A stretch of DNA of 64,000 bases from JBJFCE01 sp964437825 (GTDB taxonomy: Bacteria; Bacillota; Clostridia; Lachnospirales; Lachnospiraceae). Each line of letters opens with the position of its first letter. The first letter of the stretch is position 1. Positions 34,308 through 42,471 of the stretch are shown here, in pieces. Location: NCBI GenBank assembly GCA_964437825.1, contig CAYTIH010000002.1, positions 25,873-89,872 of the forward strand, given 5' to 3'. Below the pieces are notes generated by a model, which had not been told where the DNA came from, did no database searches, and saw nothing but the letters and a program-made list of their open reading frames with translations. Made by a program: the position numbers and the translations under genes.

Positions 34308-34467
34308 AAAATAAGTGTCGCTCAGAATTAGATTGAGAAATAAGCTCGATCGCTTATTATTCAATCGGCAATTTGAGTCAGAGTCTCAAATATGCCATGA
34401 TCGCAGATGAGAAATCGCCTTCGCGAATTTCTCACCGCAATAAATTGCTCTGACATGGAGGATTAGT
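34302..34467 (+). repeat. Structured leader repeat E6 (A-type) at the GH130 start
   Basis: 5' hairpin 34331-34366 (GATTGAGAAATAAGC/GCTTATTATTCAATC); hairpin 34371-34391 (ATTTGAG/CTCAAAT) with loop TCAGAGT; inner hairpin around 34408-34434; GCTCTGA (34447-34453) complementary to the loop with one G-U; then TGGAGGATTAGTATG. Left of it, 34302-34330 is a collapsed remnant of another copy (5' hairpin start joined to GTCGCTCAGA...ATTAG, matching the 3' strand of E2). Confidence 0.8.
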
Positions 34468-35466
34468 ATGAGTAGAATCATTGGAACTGAGTTACCCGGT
34501 ATTCCATGGCAGGAGAAGCCTAAAGGATATCGGATGCCCGTGTGGCGTTACAGTGAAAATCCGATTATCGGGAGGGATGCGGTCAAACGCTCCAACAGTG
34601 TTTTTAACAGTGCGGTCGTTCCTTTTCAGGATGGCTTTGCCGGAGTATTCCGATGTGACAGCAGATCCGTCAGTATGGATATTTTTCCGGGATTTTCAAA
34701 GAATGGCATTCACTGGAATATCAGTGACGAGCCGGTTCATTTTGAAGGGGAGGACCTTGAAATAACCAAACGGGAATACCGTTATGACCCGCGTGTCTGC
34801 TTCCTTGAGGATCGTTATTATATTACGTGGTGTAATGGCTACCACGGACCTACCATCGGCATTGCCTATACCTTTGATTTTCGAAAATTCTATCAGCTTG
34901 AGAATGCTTTTTTGCCCTATAATAGAAACGGGGTATTATTCCCCAGAAAAATCGGCGGCCGTTATATGATGCTGTCAAGGCCCTCCGATACGGGTCATAC
35001 GCCTTTTGGGGATATTTTTTGCAGCCAGAGTCCCGATCTGGAATTTTGGGGACATCACAGACATGTCATGAGTACCGTGAAGGGGGATGAGTCCGCATGG
35101 CAGTCTACGAAGATCGGTCCGGGTCCGGTACCGATAGAAACGGATGAGGGCTGGCTTTTGATTTATCACGGCGTGATCACGACCTGTAACGGTTTTGTAT
35201 ATCGAATGGGTGTTGCGCTGCTTGATCTGGATGAGCCTTGGAAGGTACTGCGCCGCAGCAGGGATTATATTCTGGCGCCGTATGAATATTATGAATGTGT
35301 CGGGGACGTGCCGAACGTGGTATTCCCATGTGCTGCGCTGTCGGATGCAGCGACCGGCAGAATTACGATTTATTACGGCTGTGCGGATACTGTGACCGGA
35401 ATGGCGTTTACCACTGTGGATGAACTGATGGCGTACATGAAGGAAAATCCGCTGTCGGAGGTATGA
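34468..35466 (+). CDS. GH130 mannoside phosphorylase
   Basis: Inverting phosphorylase of glycoside hydrolase family 130, releasing mannose 1-phosphate from beta-mannosides; cytosolic, 332 residues. Family features: VWRYSENPIIGRDAVKRSNSVFNSAVV at the N-terminus, RYDPRVCFLEDRYYITW with the expected general-acid Asp107, HPKD-type segments replaced by LMLSRPSD and KIGPGPVPIETDEGWLLIYHG. Length and motifs fit beta-1,4-mannooligosaccharide or mannosylglucose phosphorylases; which one cannot be decided here. Start set by TGGAGG of repeat E6. A 56-residue gene starts one base after its stop. Confidence 0.92.
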   Translation: MSRIIGTELPGIPWQEKPKGYRMPVWRYSENPIIGRDAVKRSNSVFNSAVVPFQDGFAGVFRCDSRSVSMDIFPGFSKNGIHWNISDEPVHFEGEDLEITKREYRYDPRVCFLEDRYYITWCNGYHGPTIGIAYTFDFRKFYQLENAFLPYNRNGVLFPRKIGGRYMMLSRPSDTGHTPFGDIFCSQSPDLEFWGHHRHVMSTVKGDESAWQSTKIGPGPVPIETDEGWLLIYHGVITTCNGFVYRMGVALLDLDEPWKVLRRSRDYILAPYEYYECVGDVPNVVFPCAALSDAATGRITIYYGCADTVTGMAFTTVDELMAYMKENPLSEV

Positions 35467-35467
35467 A

Positions 35468-35638
35468 ATGGAATTTATAAACAGACTAAAGGAATTGACT
35501 CCGAAAAGGTGGGCAGGAATCGGTATGTTGTTTTGCACGTTCGGATTGGGACCGATTATTTCCTTCTTTCACAAATATATTTCCGTGCCTTTGATCATCG
35601 GAAAAACGGGAAGGAAAGGAATTATGCCGGAAGCTTAA
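35468..35638 (+). CDS. Small membrane protein coupled to GH130, 56 aa
   Basis: Starts one base after the GH130 stop; a GGAGG spanning the end of GH130 lies 7 bases before its ATG, so translational coupling is likely. Sequence begins MEFINRLKELTPKRWAGIGM and has one hydrophobic helix (about residues 16-34) and a basic tail. Not recognised. Spacing and ribosome site argue that it is real. It ends 39 bases before the convergent thiT gene. Confidence 0.55.
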   Translation: MEFINRLKELTPKRWAGIGMLFCTFGLGPIISFFHKYISVPLIIGKTGRKGIMPEA

Positions 35639-35677
35639 GCCGTTTTATTTTGAAATCTGTATTTTTGAAATCGGTAT

Positions 35678-36361
35678 TTATCCTTCCACGGCCATGGCTT
35701 TCACACGGTTCATGGACTTGGCAACTGCCGGAATTGCTAAAAGGATCAGGGTTACAACGGCTTCGGGCACGATATAGGCTGCGTTGTAGCTTAAGGAATA
35801 CAAAAGTACCGGCATTCCGTCCGGAGCATAGTATCCAAAGAAAACCGCGCCGGAAATCACTGCGAAAATGTAACGTCCGATGACTCCGACTATGTATCCG
35901 AGGAGCAGCCCGTGCTTTTTCTTTGAGAAGAAACCGGACAGGCCCAGAGCGCCGAAAGCCAGCGGATAATCTACTAACAGCTGGATCGGTGAGTAGAATA
36001 CCGGATCTAAGACGAATTGCAGCAGACCGTAAGCAAAGCCCGTGAGCAGCCCGGCTTTTATACCGTACCAGTAGCCGATCAGAACGATGAACAGCATGCT
36101 GAACAGGGTAATGGAACCGCCCATGGGGAGTCTGGCAAATTTGATTTCCGAAGTGACAATGGCAAGTGCCATGGCGACGCCTGAGAATACCAGCTGCTTG
36201 GTAGCTGTTTTCACGGAGCGTTCCTTTTTCTGACGAAGCAGAATGGCTGCCAGAATGAGCAGGAGCATCAGTACGATTACGGTAACGATACCTGCCGTGG
36301 TTAATTCAAATACGTTTTCATCCCAACTGTTCACAGTGGGATTTGCAAAAAAATTATACAT
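35678..36361 (-). CDS. thiT: Thiamine ECF transporter S component
   Basis: Substrate-binding membrane subunit (ThiT/YuaJ family) that works with the shared EcfA/A'/T module, not encoded here. 227 residues from the ATG at 36361, with AAGGAGG 8 bases upstream. About 30-45 residues longer at the N-terminus than typical ThiT because of an extra leading helix. Core: VFSGVAMALAIVTSEIKFARLPMGGSIT, WYGIKAGLLTGFAYGLLQF, and six or so helices to the end. A TPP riboswitch sits in its leader, which confirms thiamine as substrate. Confidence 0.93.
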   Translation of the reverse strand: MYNFFANPTVNSWDENVFELTTAGIVTVIVLMLLLILAAILLRQKKERSVKTATKQLVFSGVAMALAIVTSEIKFARLPMGGSITLFSMLFIVLIGYWYGIKAGLLTGFAYGLLQFVLDPVFYSPIQLLVDYPLAFGALGLSGFFSKKKHGLLLGYIVGVIGRYIFAVISGAVFFGYYAPDGMPVLLYSLSYNAAYIVPEAVVTLILLAIPAVAKSMNRVKAMAVEG

Positions 36362-36369
36362 AAAAAAAA

Positions 36370-36393
36370 CCTCCTTGACTTGTGGCAAAGAGG
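36370..36393 (-). promoter_or_regulatory. Shine-Dalgarno sequestering hairpin of thiT
   Basis: In the minus-strand RNA CCUCUU pairs with AAGGAGG (6 bp, one G-U), masking the ribosome site. No T-tract terminator lies between aptamer and gene, so control is probably translational. Confidence 0.55.
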
Positions 36394-36421
36394 GGCTTCA
36401 TGTGTATAGTAATACACAGCT

Positions 36422-36511
36422 TGCTTCCCTACGCCGGTATTATCCGGTTCAGGTGATGAGGGTTAGAGCAAAGCGATGCTTTGCCCAATCTCAGCAATAG
36501 CTCCCCTAGCG
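36422..36511 (-). ncRNA. TPP riboswitch (THI element)
   Basis: Read on the minus strand: GGGGAGC, GCTGAGATTGGGC, CCCT, CACCTGAACCGGATAATACC and GGCGTAGGGA in the correct order, the THI-box core. Expected to bind thiamine pyrophosphate and lower thiT expression. Confidence 0.97.
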
Positions 36512-36520
36512 TTATTGTTT

Positions 36521-36549
36521 ACTATAAAGAGTTTTGCGGCGGATGTCAA
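36521..36549 (-). promoter_or_regulatory. thiT promoter
   Basis: Minus strand TTGACA (36549-36544), 17 bases, TATAGT (36526-36521), immediately upstream of the riboswitch. Confidence 0.8.
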
Positions 36550-36593
36550 CTGTTTGTTTCCTGTTGATAATGGCGAAAGAAAGGAATATCAAA

Positions 36594-36797
36594 GTGAAAA
36601 GATATACAAGCATATTATTTGATCCGGACGGAACTTTGACCGATCCGAAAGAGGGGATCTGCGGATCCGTGCAGTACGCGCTTCATGCGTTCGGCGTGGA
36701 AGAAAAAAGGGCTGAAGCTGGGGATCGCATCCAGCAAGCCCGCCGTTTTGTGAAAGGCGGAACTGGAAACGCTGCTGCTAAAATCAGTTTCCACTGA
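36594..36797 (+). pseudogene. HAD phosphatase relic (phosphoglycolate phosphatase type)
   Basis: The GTG at 36594 (after AAAGGA) opens a frame with intact HAD motif I (FDPDGTLTDP) and the following ICGSVQYALHAFGVEE. The sequence then jumps into another frame that reads KGLKLGIASSKPAVL, the motif II segment that normally lies some 80 residues later, and stops soon after. So the cap domain is deleted and the frame shifted; motifs III and IV are missing. Confidence 0.8.
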
Positions 36798-36818
36798 ATC
36801 AGGAGGAAAGATTGAAAA

Positions 36819-37667
36819 ATGAAGAATAAAGTTACCCTTCAGGCCGTTCTCGATGTGTTTTTGCCGCTGCTTATTTATTACCTGGCCAGTAGTATTGCAT
36901 TATATCTGCTTGGTATGACGACCCGGTTTTTTGCGCAGCAGGGCGGCATCGGGGATATGGACTTTTTAGAAAATACGGATGTCGTCACTGTTGCGGATAA
37001 TGCGATTGCCATGATGGTCGGAGCGTGGTTTCTGAGAAGACATTTTTTGCAGGAGACCTGCTGCGGCGGACAGAGTGTGGCAGTGAAGCCGCGAAAGCTG
37101 ATGCTGGGCTATATTAAGGAAGGCTTTGTCAGCCTGCGCAGACGCTATCAAGAATATATTCCGGTGCTGATCCTTGCAATTACCGCTTCCATGACGCTGA
37201 ATCTGCTGGCGCAGTTTGGGCAGGTGGCGCTTTATTCACAAACCTATCAGGAGGTTGCGGCCGCGCAGTATGCGGTTCCGTTTTTACTTGGGCTTTTTGC
37301 ATACGGAATGGTATCTCCCATTTCGGAGGAAATGGTATTTCGCGGCGTACTCTATCATAAATGCAAAAGATATCTTGGCGTGATACCGGGAATATTGCTT
37401 TCCTCCCTGCTGTTTGGCATCCTTCATGGGAATGTGGTACAGGGAATCTACGCATTTTTTATGGGGCTGTTGATCAGCGCTGTATATGAACGGTATCAGA
37501 GCTTTTTTGTACCTGTGTTGTTTCATGCAGCCGCTAACCTTTCGGTTTATATCACCTTCTATTTTGGACTGATCAAAACAAACCGGGCCGCGGTTATAAG
37601 TTGTTTCATTTTTGCAACAATTTCAATTCCGGCAGCCGTTTTTATCAATAAATCAGAAAAGATCTGA
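36819..37667 (+). CDS. CPBP-family intramembrane metalloprotease
   Basis: 282 residues, about eight transmembrane helices. ABI/CAAX-protease signature: SPISEEMVFRGVLYHKCKR (Glu-Glu...Arg), then FGILHGNVVQGIYAFFMG (His) and VLFHAAANL (His/Asn). In bacteria these proteins have been linked to bacteriocin immunity or processing; no such genes are adjacent, so the role is open. The upstream GGAGGAAAGATTGAAAAATG resembles the left end of the A-type repeats (GGAGGCATAGATTGAAAAATAAG) and supplies the ribosome site. Confidence 0.88.
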   Translation: MKNKVTLQAVLDVFLPLLIYYLASSIALYLLGMTTRFFAQQGGIGDMDFLENTDVVTVADNAIAMMVGAWFLRRHFLQETCCGGQSVAVKPRKLMLGYIKEGFVSLRRRYQEYIPVLILAITASMTLNLLAQFGQVALYSQTYQEVAAAQYAVPFLLGLFAYGMVSPISEEMVFRGVLYHKCKRYLGVIPGILLSSLLFGILHGNVVQGIYAFFMGLLISAVYERYQSFFVPVLFHAAANLSVYITFYFGLIKTNRAAVISCFIFATISIPAAVFINKSEKI

Positions 37668-37814
37668 AAAAATCGGCTCTATTTTTGTTTGTCTTTCATT
37701 CTGAAAAACCTTATTTTTCAAGCATTTCAAAAAACAAATTCCATATAAAGACTGACAATATAAAACTAATATTCAAAATAATCAGATAATCAGACAATTG
37801 TAGAAAATAAACTA

Positions 37815-37843
37815 TTTACAGTGAAAAACGGAAGGTGTATACT
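37815..37843 (+). promoter_or_regulatory. Predicted gltBD promoter
   Basis: TTTACA (37815-37820), 17 bases, TATACT (37838-37843), with an AT-rich stretch upstream (37690-37815) that may act as an UP-like element. Confidence 0.65.
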
Positions 37844-37908
37844 ATACCATAAATAAAGCGCAAGATTGTATACATGTATTCATTTAAAAACGTAAAGGAG
37901 ACAGATTT

Positions 37909-40900
37909 ATGTTTGACGTAGCGAAAGAAGTACCTCAGGCTCCCTTATATGATCCTTCCTTTGAACATGACAACTGCGGTATCGGCGCCATTGTCAATAT
38001 CAAAGGAACCAAGAGCCGCAGTACGGTGGAAAATGCACTGAGCATCGTTGAGAATCTGGAACACAGAGCAGGGAAGGACGCAGAGGGCAAAACCGGTGAC
38101 GGCGTCGGTATTTTGACACAGGTTTCCCATCGTTTCTTCAGTAAGGTTACCCGTGAACTGGGAATTGATCTCGGAGCAGAAAGAGAATACGGCGTCGGTA
38201 TGTTCTTTTTTCCGCAGGATGAGTTAAAACGGAATCAGGCGAGGAAGATGTTTGAGATTATCGTGGAAAAGGAGGGCATGGAATTTCTCGGATGGAGAAA
38301 TGTGCCCACTGTTCCGAGTGTGCTTGGTCATAAGGCATTATCCTGTATGCCATATATTATGCAGGCATTTATTAAGAAGCCTGCGAATGTGAATAAGGGT
38401 CTTGATTTTGACAGAAAGCTGTATGTGGTAAGGAGAGTATTTGAACAGTCTTCTGACAATACCTATGTGGTTTCCTTATCCAGCAGAACGATTGTATATA
38501 AAGGTATGTTCCTGGTAGGGCAGCTGCGTACATTCTTTCAGGATCTTCAGAGTGAGGATTACGATTCTGCGATTGCCATTGTGCATTCCAGATTTTCTAC
38601 CAATACAAATCCCAGCTGGGAAAGAGCGCATCCCAATCGTTTCATCGTACATAACGGTGAAATCAATACGATCCGCGGCAATGCCGACCGGATGCTTGCG
38701 CGGGAAGAAAACATGGAATCCGATCATCTGAAAGGGGAGTTTTACAAGGTACTTCCGGTCATTAATGCTTCGGGCTCCGATTCGGCTATGCTGGATAATA
38801 CGCTGGAGTTCCTTGTGATGTCCGGGATGGAGCTTCCGCTTGCCGTGATGATTACAATTCCTGAGCCGTGGGCAAATAACAAAGCAATGTCCCGGAAAAA
38901 GAAAGATTTCTATGAATATTATTCGACCATGATGGAGCCGTGGGACGGACCTGCATCCATCTTATTTTCCGATGGCGATATTATGGGCGCAGTGCTTGAC
39001 CGTAACGGCCTTCGTCCTTCCAGATACTATATTACGGACGATGATCAGCTGATTTTGTCCTCTGAGGTCGGAGTGCTTCCCGTGGACCCGACGAAGGTTG
39101 TGAAAAAAGAAAGACTGCGTCCGGGCAAGATGCTCCTTGTGGATACCGTTAAAGGCGAGGTCATTGACGATGATCACTTAAAGGAGTCCTATGCGAGAAG
39201 ACAGCCTTACGGAGAGTGGCTGGATAATAATCTGGTAGAGCTTCATGATCTCAAGATTCCGAACGAAAGAGTACCGGAATTTTCATATGAAGAAAGACAG
39301 CGTATGCAGAAGGCATTCGGATATACGTATGAGGAACTCAAGGAATCCATTCTTCCGATGGCCAGAAACGGTTCGGAGCCGATTGCTGCCATGGGTACGG
39401 ATATTCCGATTCCGGTGCTGTCCCACAGCCATCAGCCGTTGTTCCATTATTTTAAACAGCTGTTTGCACAGGTAACCAATCCGCCCATTGATGCGATCCG
39501 TGAGGAAATTGTAACCAGTACGAACGTCTATGTCGGAACCGACGGAAATCTGCTTGAAGAAATGCCGAAGAATTGCAATGTATTAAAAATCAACAACCCG
39601 ATTTTAACCAATACCGATATGTTAAAGATCAAGAATATGAAGCATGACGGTTTCAAGGTCGAGGTTGTTCCGATTACCTATTATAAAAACACCAGTCTGG
39701 AAAAGGCAATTGACCGTCTGTTTCTGGAGGTGGACAGAGCCTACAGAGAGGGCGTCAACATCATGATTCTTTCCGACAGAGGTGTGGATGAGAACCATGT
39801 GGCAATTCCTTCCCTGCTTGCGGTTTCCGCGCTGCAGCAGCATCTGGTACAGACCAAAAAGAGAACCAGCGTGGCAATCATTCTGGAATCCGCTGAACCC
39901 AGAGAGGTACATCATTTTGCTACCCTGCTGGGCTATGGTGCGAGTGCAATCAACCCGTATCTGGCACAGGAGTCCATTAGGGAACTGATTGAGAATCATA
40001 TGCTGAATAAGGATTATTATGCGGCAGTCAATGATTATAACAATGCGGTCCTTGGCGGTATCGTCAAAATTGCCAGCAAAATGGGTATTTCCACAATCCA
40101 GTCATATCAGGGCAGCAAGATTTTCGAGGCCATCGGTATTGACGCGGATGTGATTAACAAATATTTTACCAGTACGGTATGCCGTGTCGGAGGCATTACG
40201 ATTCAGGATATCGAGAAGCAGGTGGATGAACTTCATTCCATGGCGTTTGATCCGCTGGGACTTTCCAATGACCTGACGCTGGACAGTCCGGGACGCCATA
40301 AAGCCAGAAGCGGCGCGGAGGAGCATTTGTATAATCCGGCAACCATTCATATGCTGCAGGAGTCTACCAGACTGGGAGATTATGACAAGTTCAAACAGTA
40401 TACCGGTCTGGTGGATGATGAAAACAATATCCGGACACTTCGCGGACTGATGGATTTTAATTATCCGAAAAAGACCGTACCCTTAGAAGAAGTAGAGAGT
40501 GTGGACAGCATCGTAACCAGATTTAAAACCGGCGCGATGTCCTACGGTTCCATTTCCAAGGAAGCTCATGAAACGCTTGCCATTGCAATGAACAATCTGC
40601 ATGGAAAGTCCAATACCGGTGAAGGCGGTGAGGATATTGAGAGACTGACGATCGGACCGGACGGACTGAACAAGTGCTCCGCCATCAAGCAGGTAGCATC
40701 CGGACGTTTCGGCGTTACCAGCAGATATCTGGTCAGCGCACAGGAAATTCAGATCAAGATGGCGCAGGGCGCAAAGCCCGGGGAAGGCGGACATCTTCCG
40801 GCGGGAAAGGTGTATCCGTGGATTGCAAAGACCAGACATTCAACGCCGGGCGTAGGCCTGATTTCGCCGCCGCCTCATCATGATATTTATTCCATCGAGG

Positions 40901-42459
40901 ATTTGGCACAGTTGATTTATGATTTAAAGAATTCCAACAGGGACGCCAGAATTTCCGTGAAGCTGGTATCCGAAGCAGGTGTCGGAACCGTAGCGGCGGG
41001 TGTTGCAAAAGCGGGCGCGCAGGTTGTACTGGTATCGGGCTATGACGGAGGTACCGGAGCAGCGCCCAGAAATTCCATTCACAATGCGGGACTTCCCTGG
41101 GAGCTTGGCCTTGCCGAAACCCATCAGACCCTGATTCAGAACGGACTCCGTAACCGTGTGCGTATCGAGACGGACGGTAAGCTGATGAGCGGCCGCGATG
41201 TTGCGATTGCAGCGATTCTCGGCGCGGAAGAATTCGGTTTTGCGACGGCGCCGCTCGTTACCATGGGCTGTGTCATGATGCGTGTATGTAATCTGGATAC
41301 CTGTCCGGTCGGTGTGGCAACACAGAATCCGGAGCTTCGCAAGCGTTTCCGCGGCAAGCCGGAATATGTGGAGAACTTCATGAGATTCATTGCGCAGGAG
41401 CTGCGTGAATACATGGCGAAGCTGGGCGTACGCTGCGTGGATGAGCTGGTAGGACGTACCGATCTGTTAAAAGTAAAAGAAACGCTGACAGAGGATCAAA
41501 AGAAGATAGATTTGAGCAGAATTCTGTCCAATCCCTATGTCGGAATGAAGGATAAAGTAACCTTTGATCCCAAGAAGGTTTATGACTTCCAGCTGGAAAA
41601 AACACTGGATGAGAGGGTACTCTTAAAATCACTGGATAAGGCAATTGCTCAGGGACAAAAGAGAAGCATGGAGGTGGATGTTACCAATACGGACCGTGCT
41701 TTTGGTACGATTCTCGGCTCTGAGATTACAAAACGGCTCGGGGATGATCTGCCGGAGGATACCTATCGTGTTCTTTGTAACGGTGCCGGCGGTCAGAGCT
41801 TTGGCGCGTTCATCCCGAAAGGACTTACCCTTGAGCTTGTGGGTGATTCCAACGATTATTTCGGTAAGGGACTTTCCGGCGGCAAGCTGATTGTTTATCC
41901 TCCGAAGGGAAGTAAATTCAAACAGGATGAAAATATCATCATCGGAAACGTTGCCCTTTACGGCGCTACGAGCGGTAAGGCATTTATCAACGGTGTCGCG
42001 GGCGAGCGGTTCTGCGTTCGTAATTCCGGTGCGATTGCGGTTGCCGAGGGCGTTGGCGATCATGGCTGTGAATATATGACCGGCGGACGTGCGGTCATTC
42101 TCGGTAAGACCGGGAAGAACTTTGCGGCCGGTATGAGCGGCGGTATCGCGTATGTACTGGATGAGGACAATGATCTTTATACCAGACTGAATAAGGAAAT
42201 GGTGTCCTCCACCGAGATTACCTCCAAGTATGATGTTCTGGAATTAAAGGATATCATCAAGGAGCATGTGGCATATACCAATTCCGAAAAAGGAAAGGAA
42301 ATCTTAAATAACTTCGGAGAATATCTGCCGAAGTTTAAGAAGATCATTCCTCATGATTATGAAAGAATGCTGAAGCTGATCGTCCAGATGGAGGAAAAGG
42401 GGTTAAGCGCAGAAAACGCACAAATTGAAGCATTCTATGCAAATAAAAATAATGAGTAA
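37909..42459 (+). CDS. gltB: Glutamate synthase large subunit
   Basis: Converts 2-oxoglutarate and glutamine to two glutamates with electrons from the small subunit. 1516 residues. After a 22-residue propeptide (cleaved before Cys23 in HDNCGIGAIV) comes the class II glutaminase domain, then the central domain, the FMN-binding synthase barrel (MSYGSISKEAHETLA, GEGGEDIERL, IKMAQGAKPGEGGHLP) with the Cys cluster MRVCNLDTCPVGVATQ for a 3Fe-4S centre, and the C-terminal beta-helix GXGXG domain (AGGQSFGAF, GGKLIVYPPKG). AAAGGAGA before ATG. gltD starts 12 bases downstream. Confidence 0.97.
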   Translation: MFDVAKEVPQAPLYDPSFEHDNCGIGAIVNIKGTKSRSTVENALSIVENLEHRAGKDAEGKTGDGVGILTQVSHRFFSKVTRELGIDLGAEREYGVGMFFFPQDELKRNQARKMFEIIVEKEGMEFLGWRNVPTVPSVLGHKALSCMPYIMQAFIKKPANVNKGLDFDRKLYVVRRVFEQSSDNTYVVSLSSRTIVYKGMFLVGQLRTFFQDLQSEDYDSAIAIVHSRFSTNTNPSWERAHPNRFIVHNGEINTIRGNADRMLAREENMESDHLKGEFYKVLPVINASGSDSAMLDNTLEFLVMSGMELPLAVMITIPEPWANNKAMSRKKKDFYEYYSTMMEPWDGPASILFSDGDIMGAVLDRNGLRPSRYYITDDDQLILSSEVGVLPVDPTKVVKKERLRPGKMLLVDTVKGEVIDDDHLKESYARRQPYGEWLDNNLVELHDLKIPNERVPEFSYEERQRMQKAFGYTYEELKESILPMARNGSEPIAAMGTDIPIPVLSHSHQPLFHYFKQLFAQVTNPPIDAIREEIVTSTNVYVGTDGNLLEEMPKNCNVLKINNPILTNTDMLKIKNMKHDGFKVEVVPITYYKNTSLEKAIDRLFLEVDRAYREGVNIMILSDRGVDENHVAIPSLLAVSALQQHLVQTKKRTSVAIILESAEPREVHHFATLLGYGASAINPYLAQESIRELIENHMLNKDYYAAVNDYNNAVLGGIVKIASKMGISTIQSYQGSKIFEAIGIDADVINKYFTSTVCRVGGITIQDIEKQVDELHSMAFDPLGLSNDLTLDSPGRHKARSGAEEHLYNPATIHMLQESTRLGDYDKFKQYTGLVDDENNIRTLRGLMDFNYPKKTVPLEEVESVDSIVTRFKTGAMSYGSISKEAHETLAIAMNNLHGKSNTGEGGEDIERLTIGPDGLNKCSAIKQVASGRFGVTSRYLVSAQEIQIKMAQGAKPGEGGHLPAGKVYPWIAKTRHSTPGVGLISPPPHHDIYSIEDLAQLIYDLKNSNRDARISVKLVSEAGVGTVAAGVAKAGAQVVLVSGYDGGTGAAPRNSIHNAGLPWELGLAETHQTLIQNGLRNRVRIETDGKLMSGRDVAIAAILGAEEFGFATAPLVTMGCVMMRVCNLDTCPVGVATQNPELRKRFRGKPEYVENFMRFIAQELREYMAKLGVRCVDELVGRTDLLKVKETLTEDQKKIDLSRILSNPYVGMKDKVTFDPKKVYDFQLEKTLDERVLLKSLDKAIAQGQKRSMEVDVTNTDRAFGTILGSEITKRLGDDLPEDTYRVLCNGAGGQSFGAFIPKGLTLELVGDSNDYFGKGLSGGKLIVYPPKGSKFKQDENIIIGNVALYGATSGKAFINGVAGERFCVRNSGAIAVAEGVGDHGCEYMTGGRAVILGKTGKNFAAGMSGGIAYVLDEDNDLYTRLNKEMVSSTEITSKYDVLELKDIIKEHVAYTNSEKGKEILNNFGEYLPKFKKIIPHDYERMLKLIVQMEEKGLSAENAQIEAFYANKNNE

Positions 42460-42471
42460 GGAGATGTGAAA

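Noticed and set aside
37690..37908. Small RNA or tRNA in the gap before gltB
   Set aside because: Only AT-rich sequence and a promoter are visible; no cloverleaf or stable hairpin.
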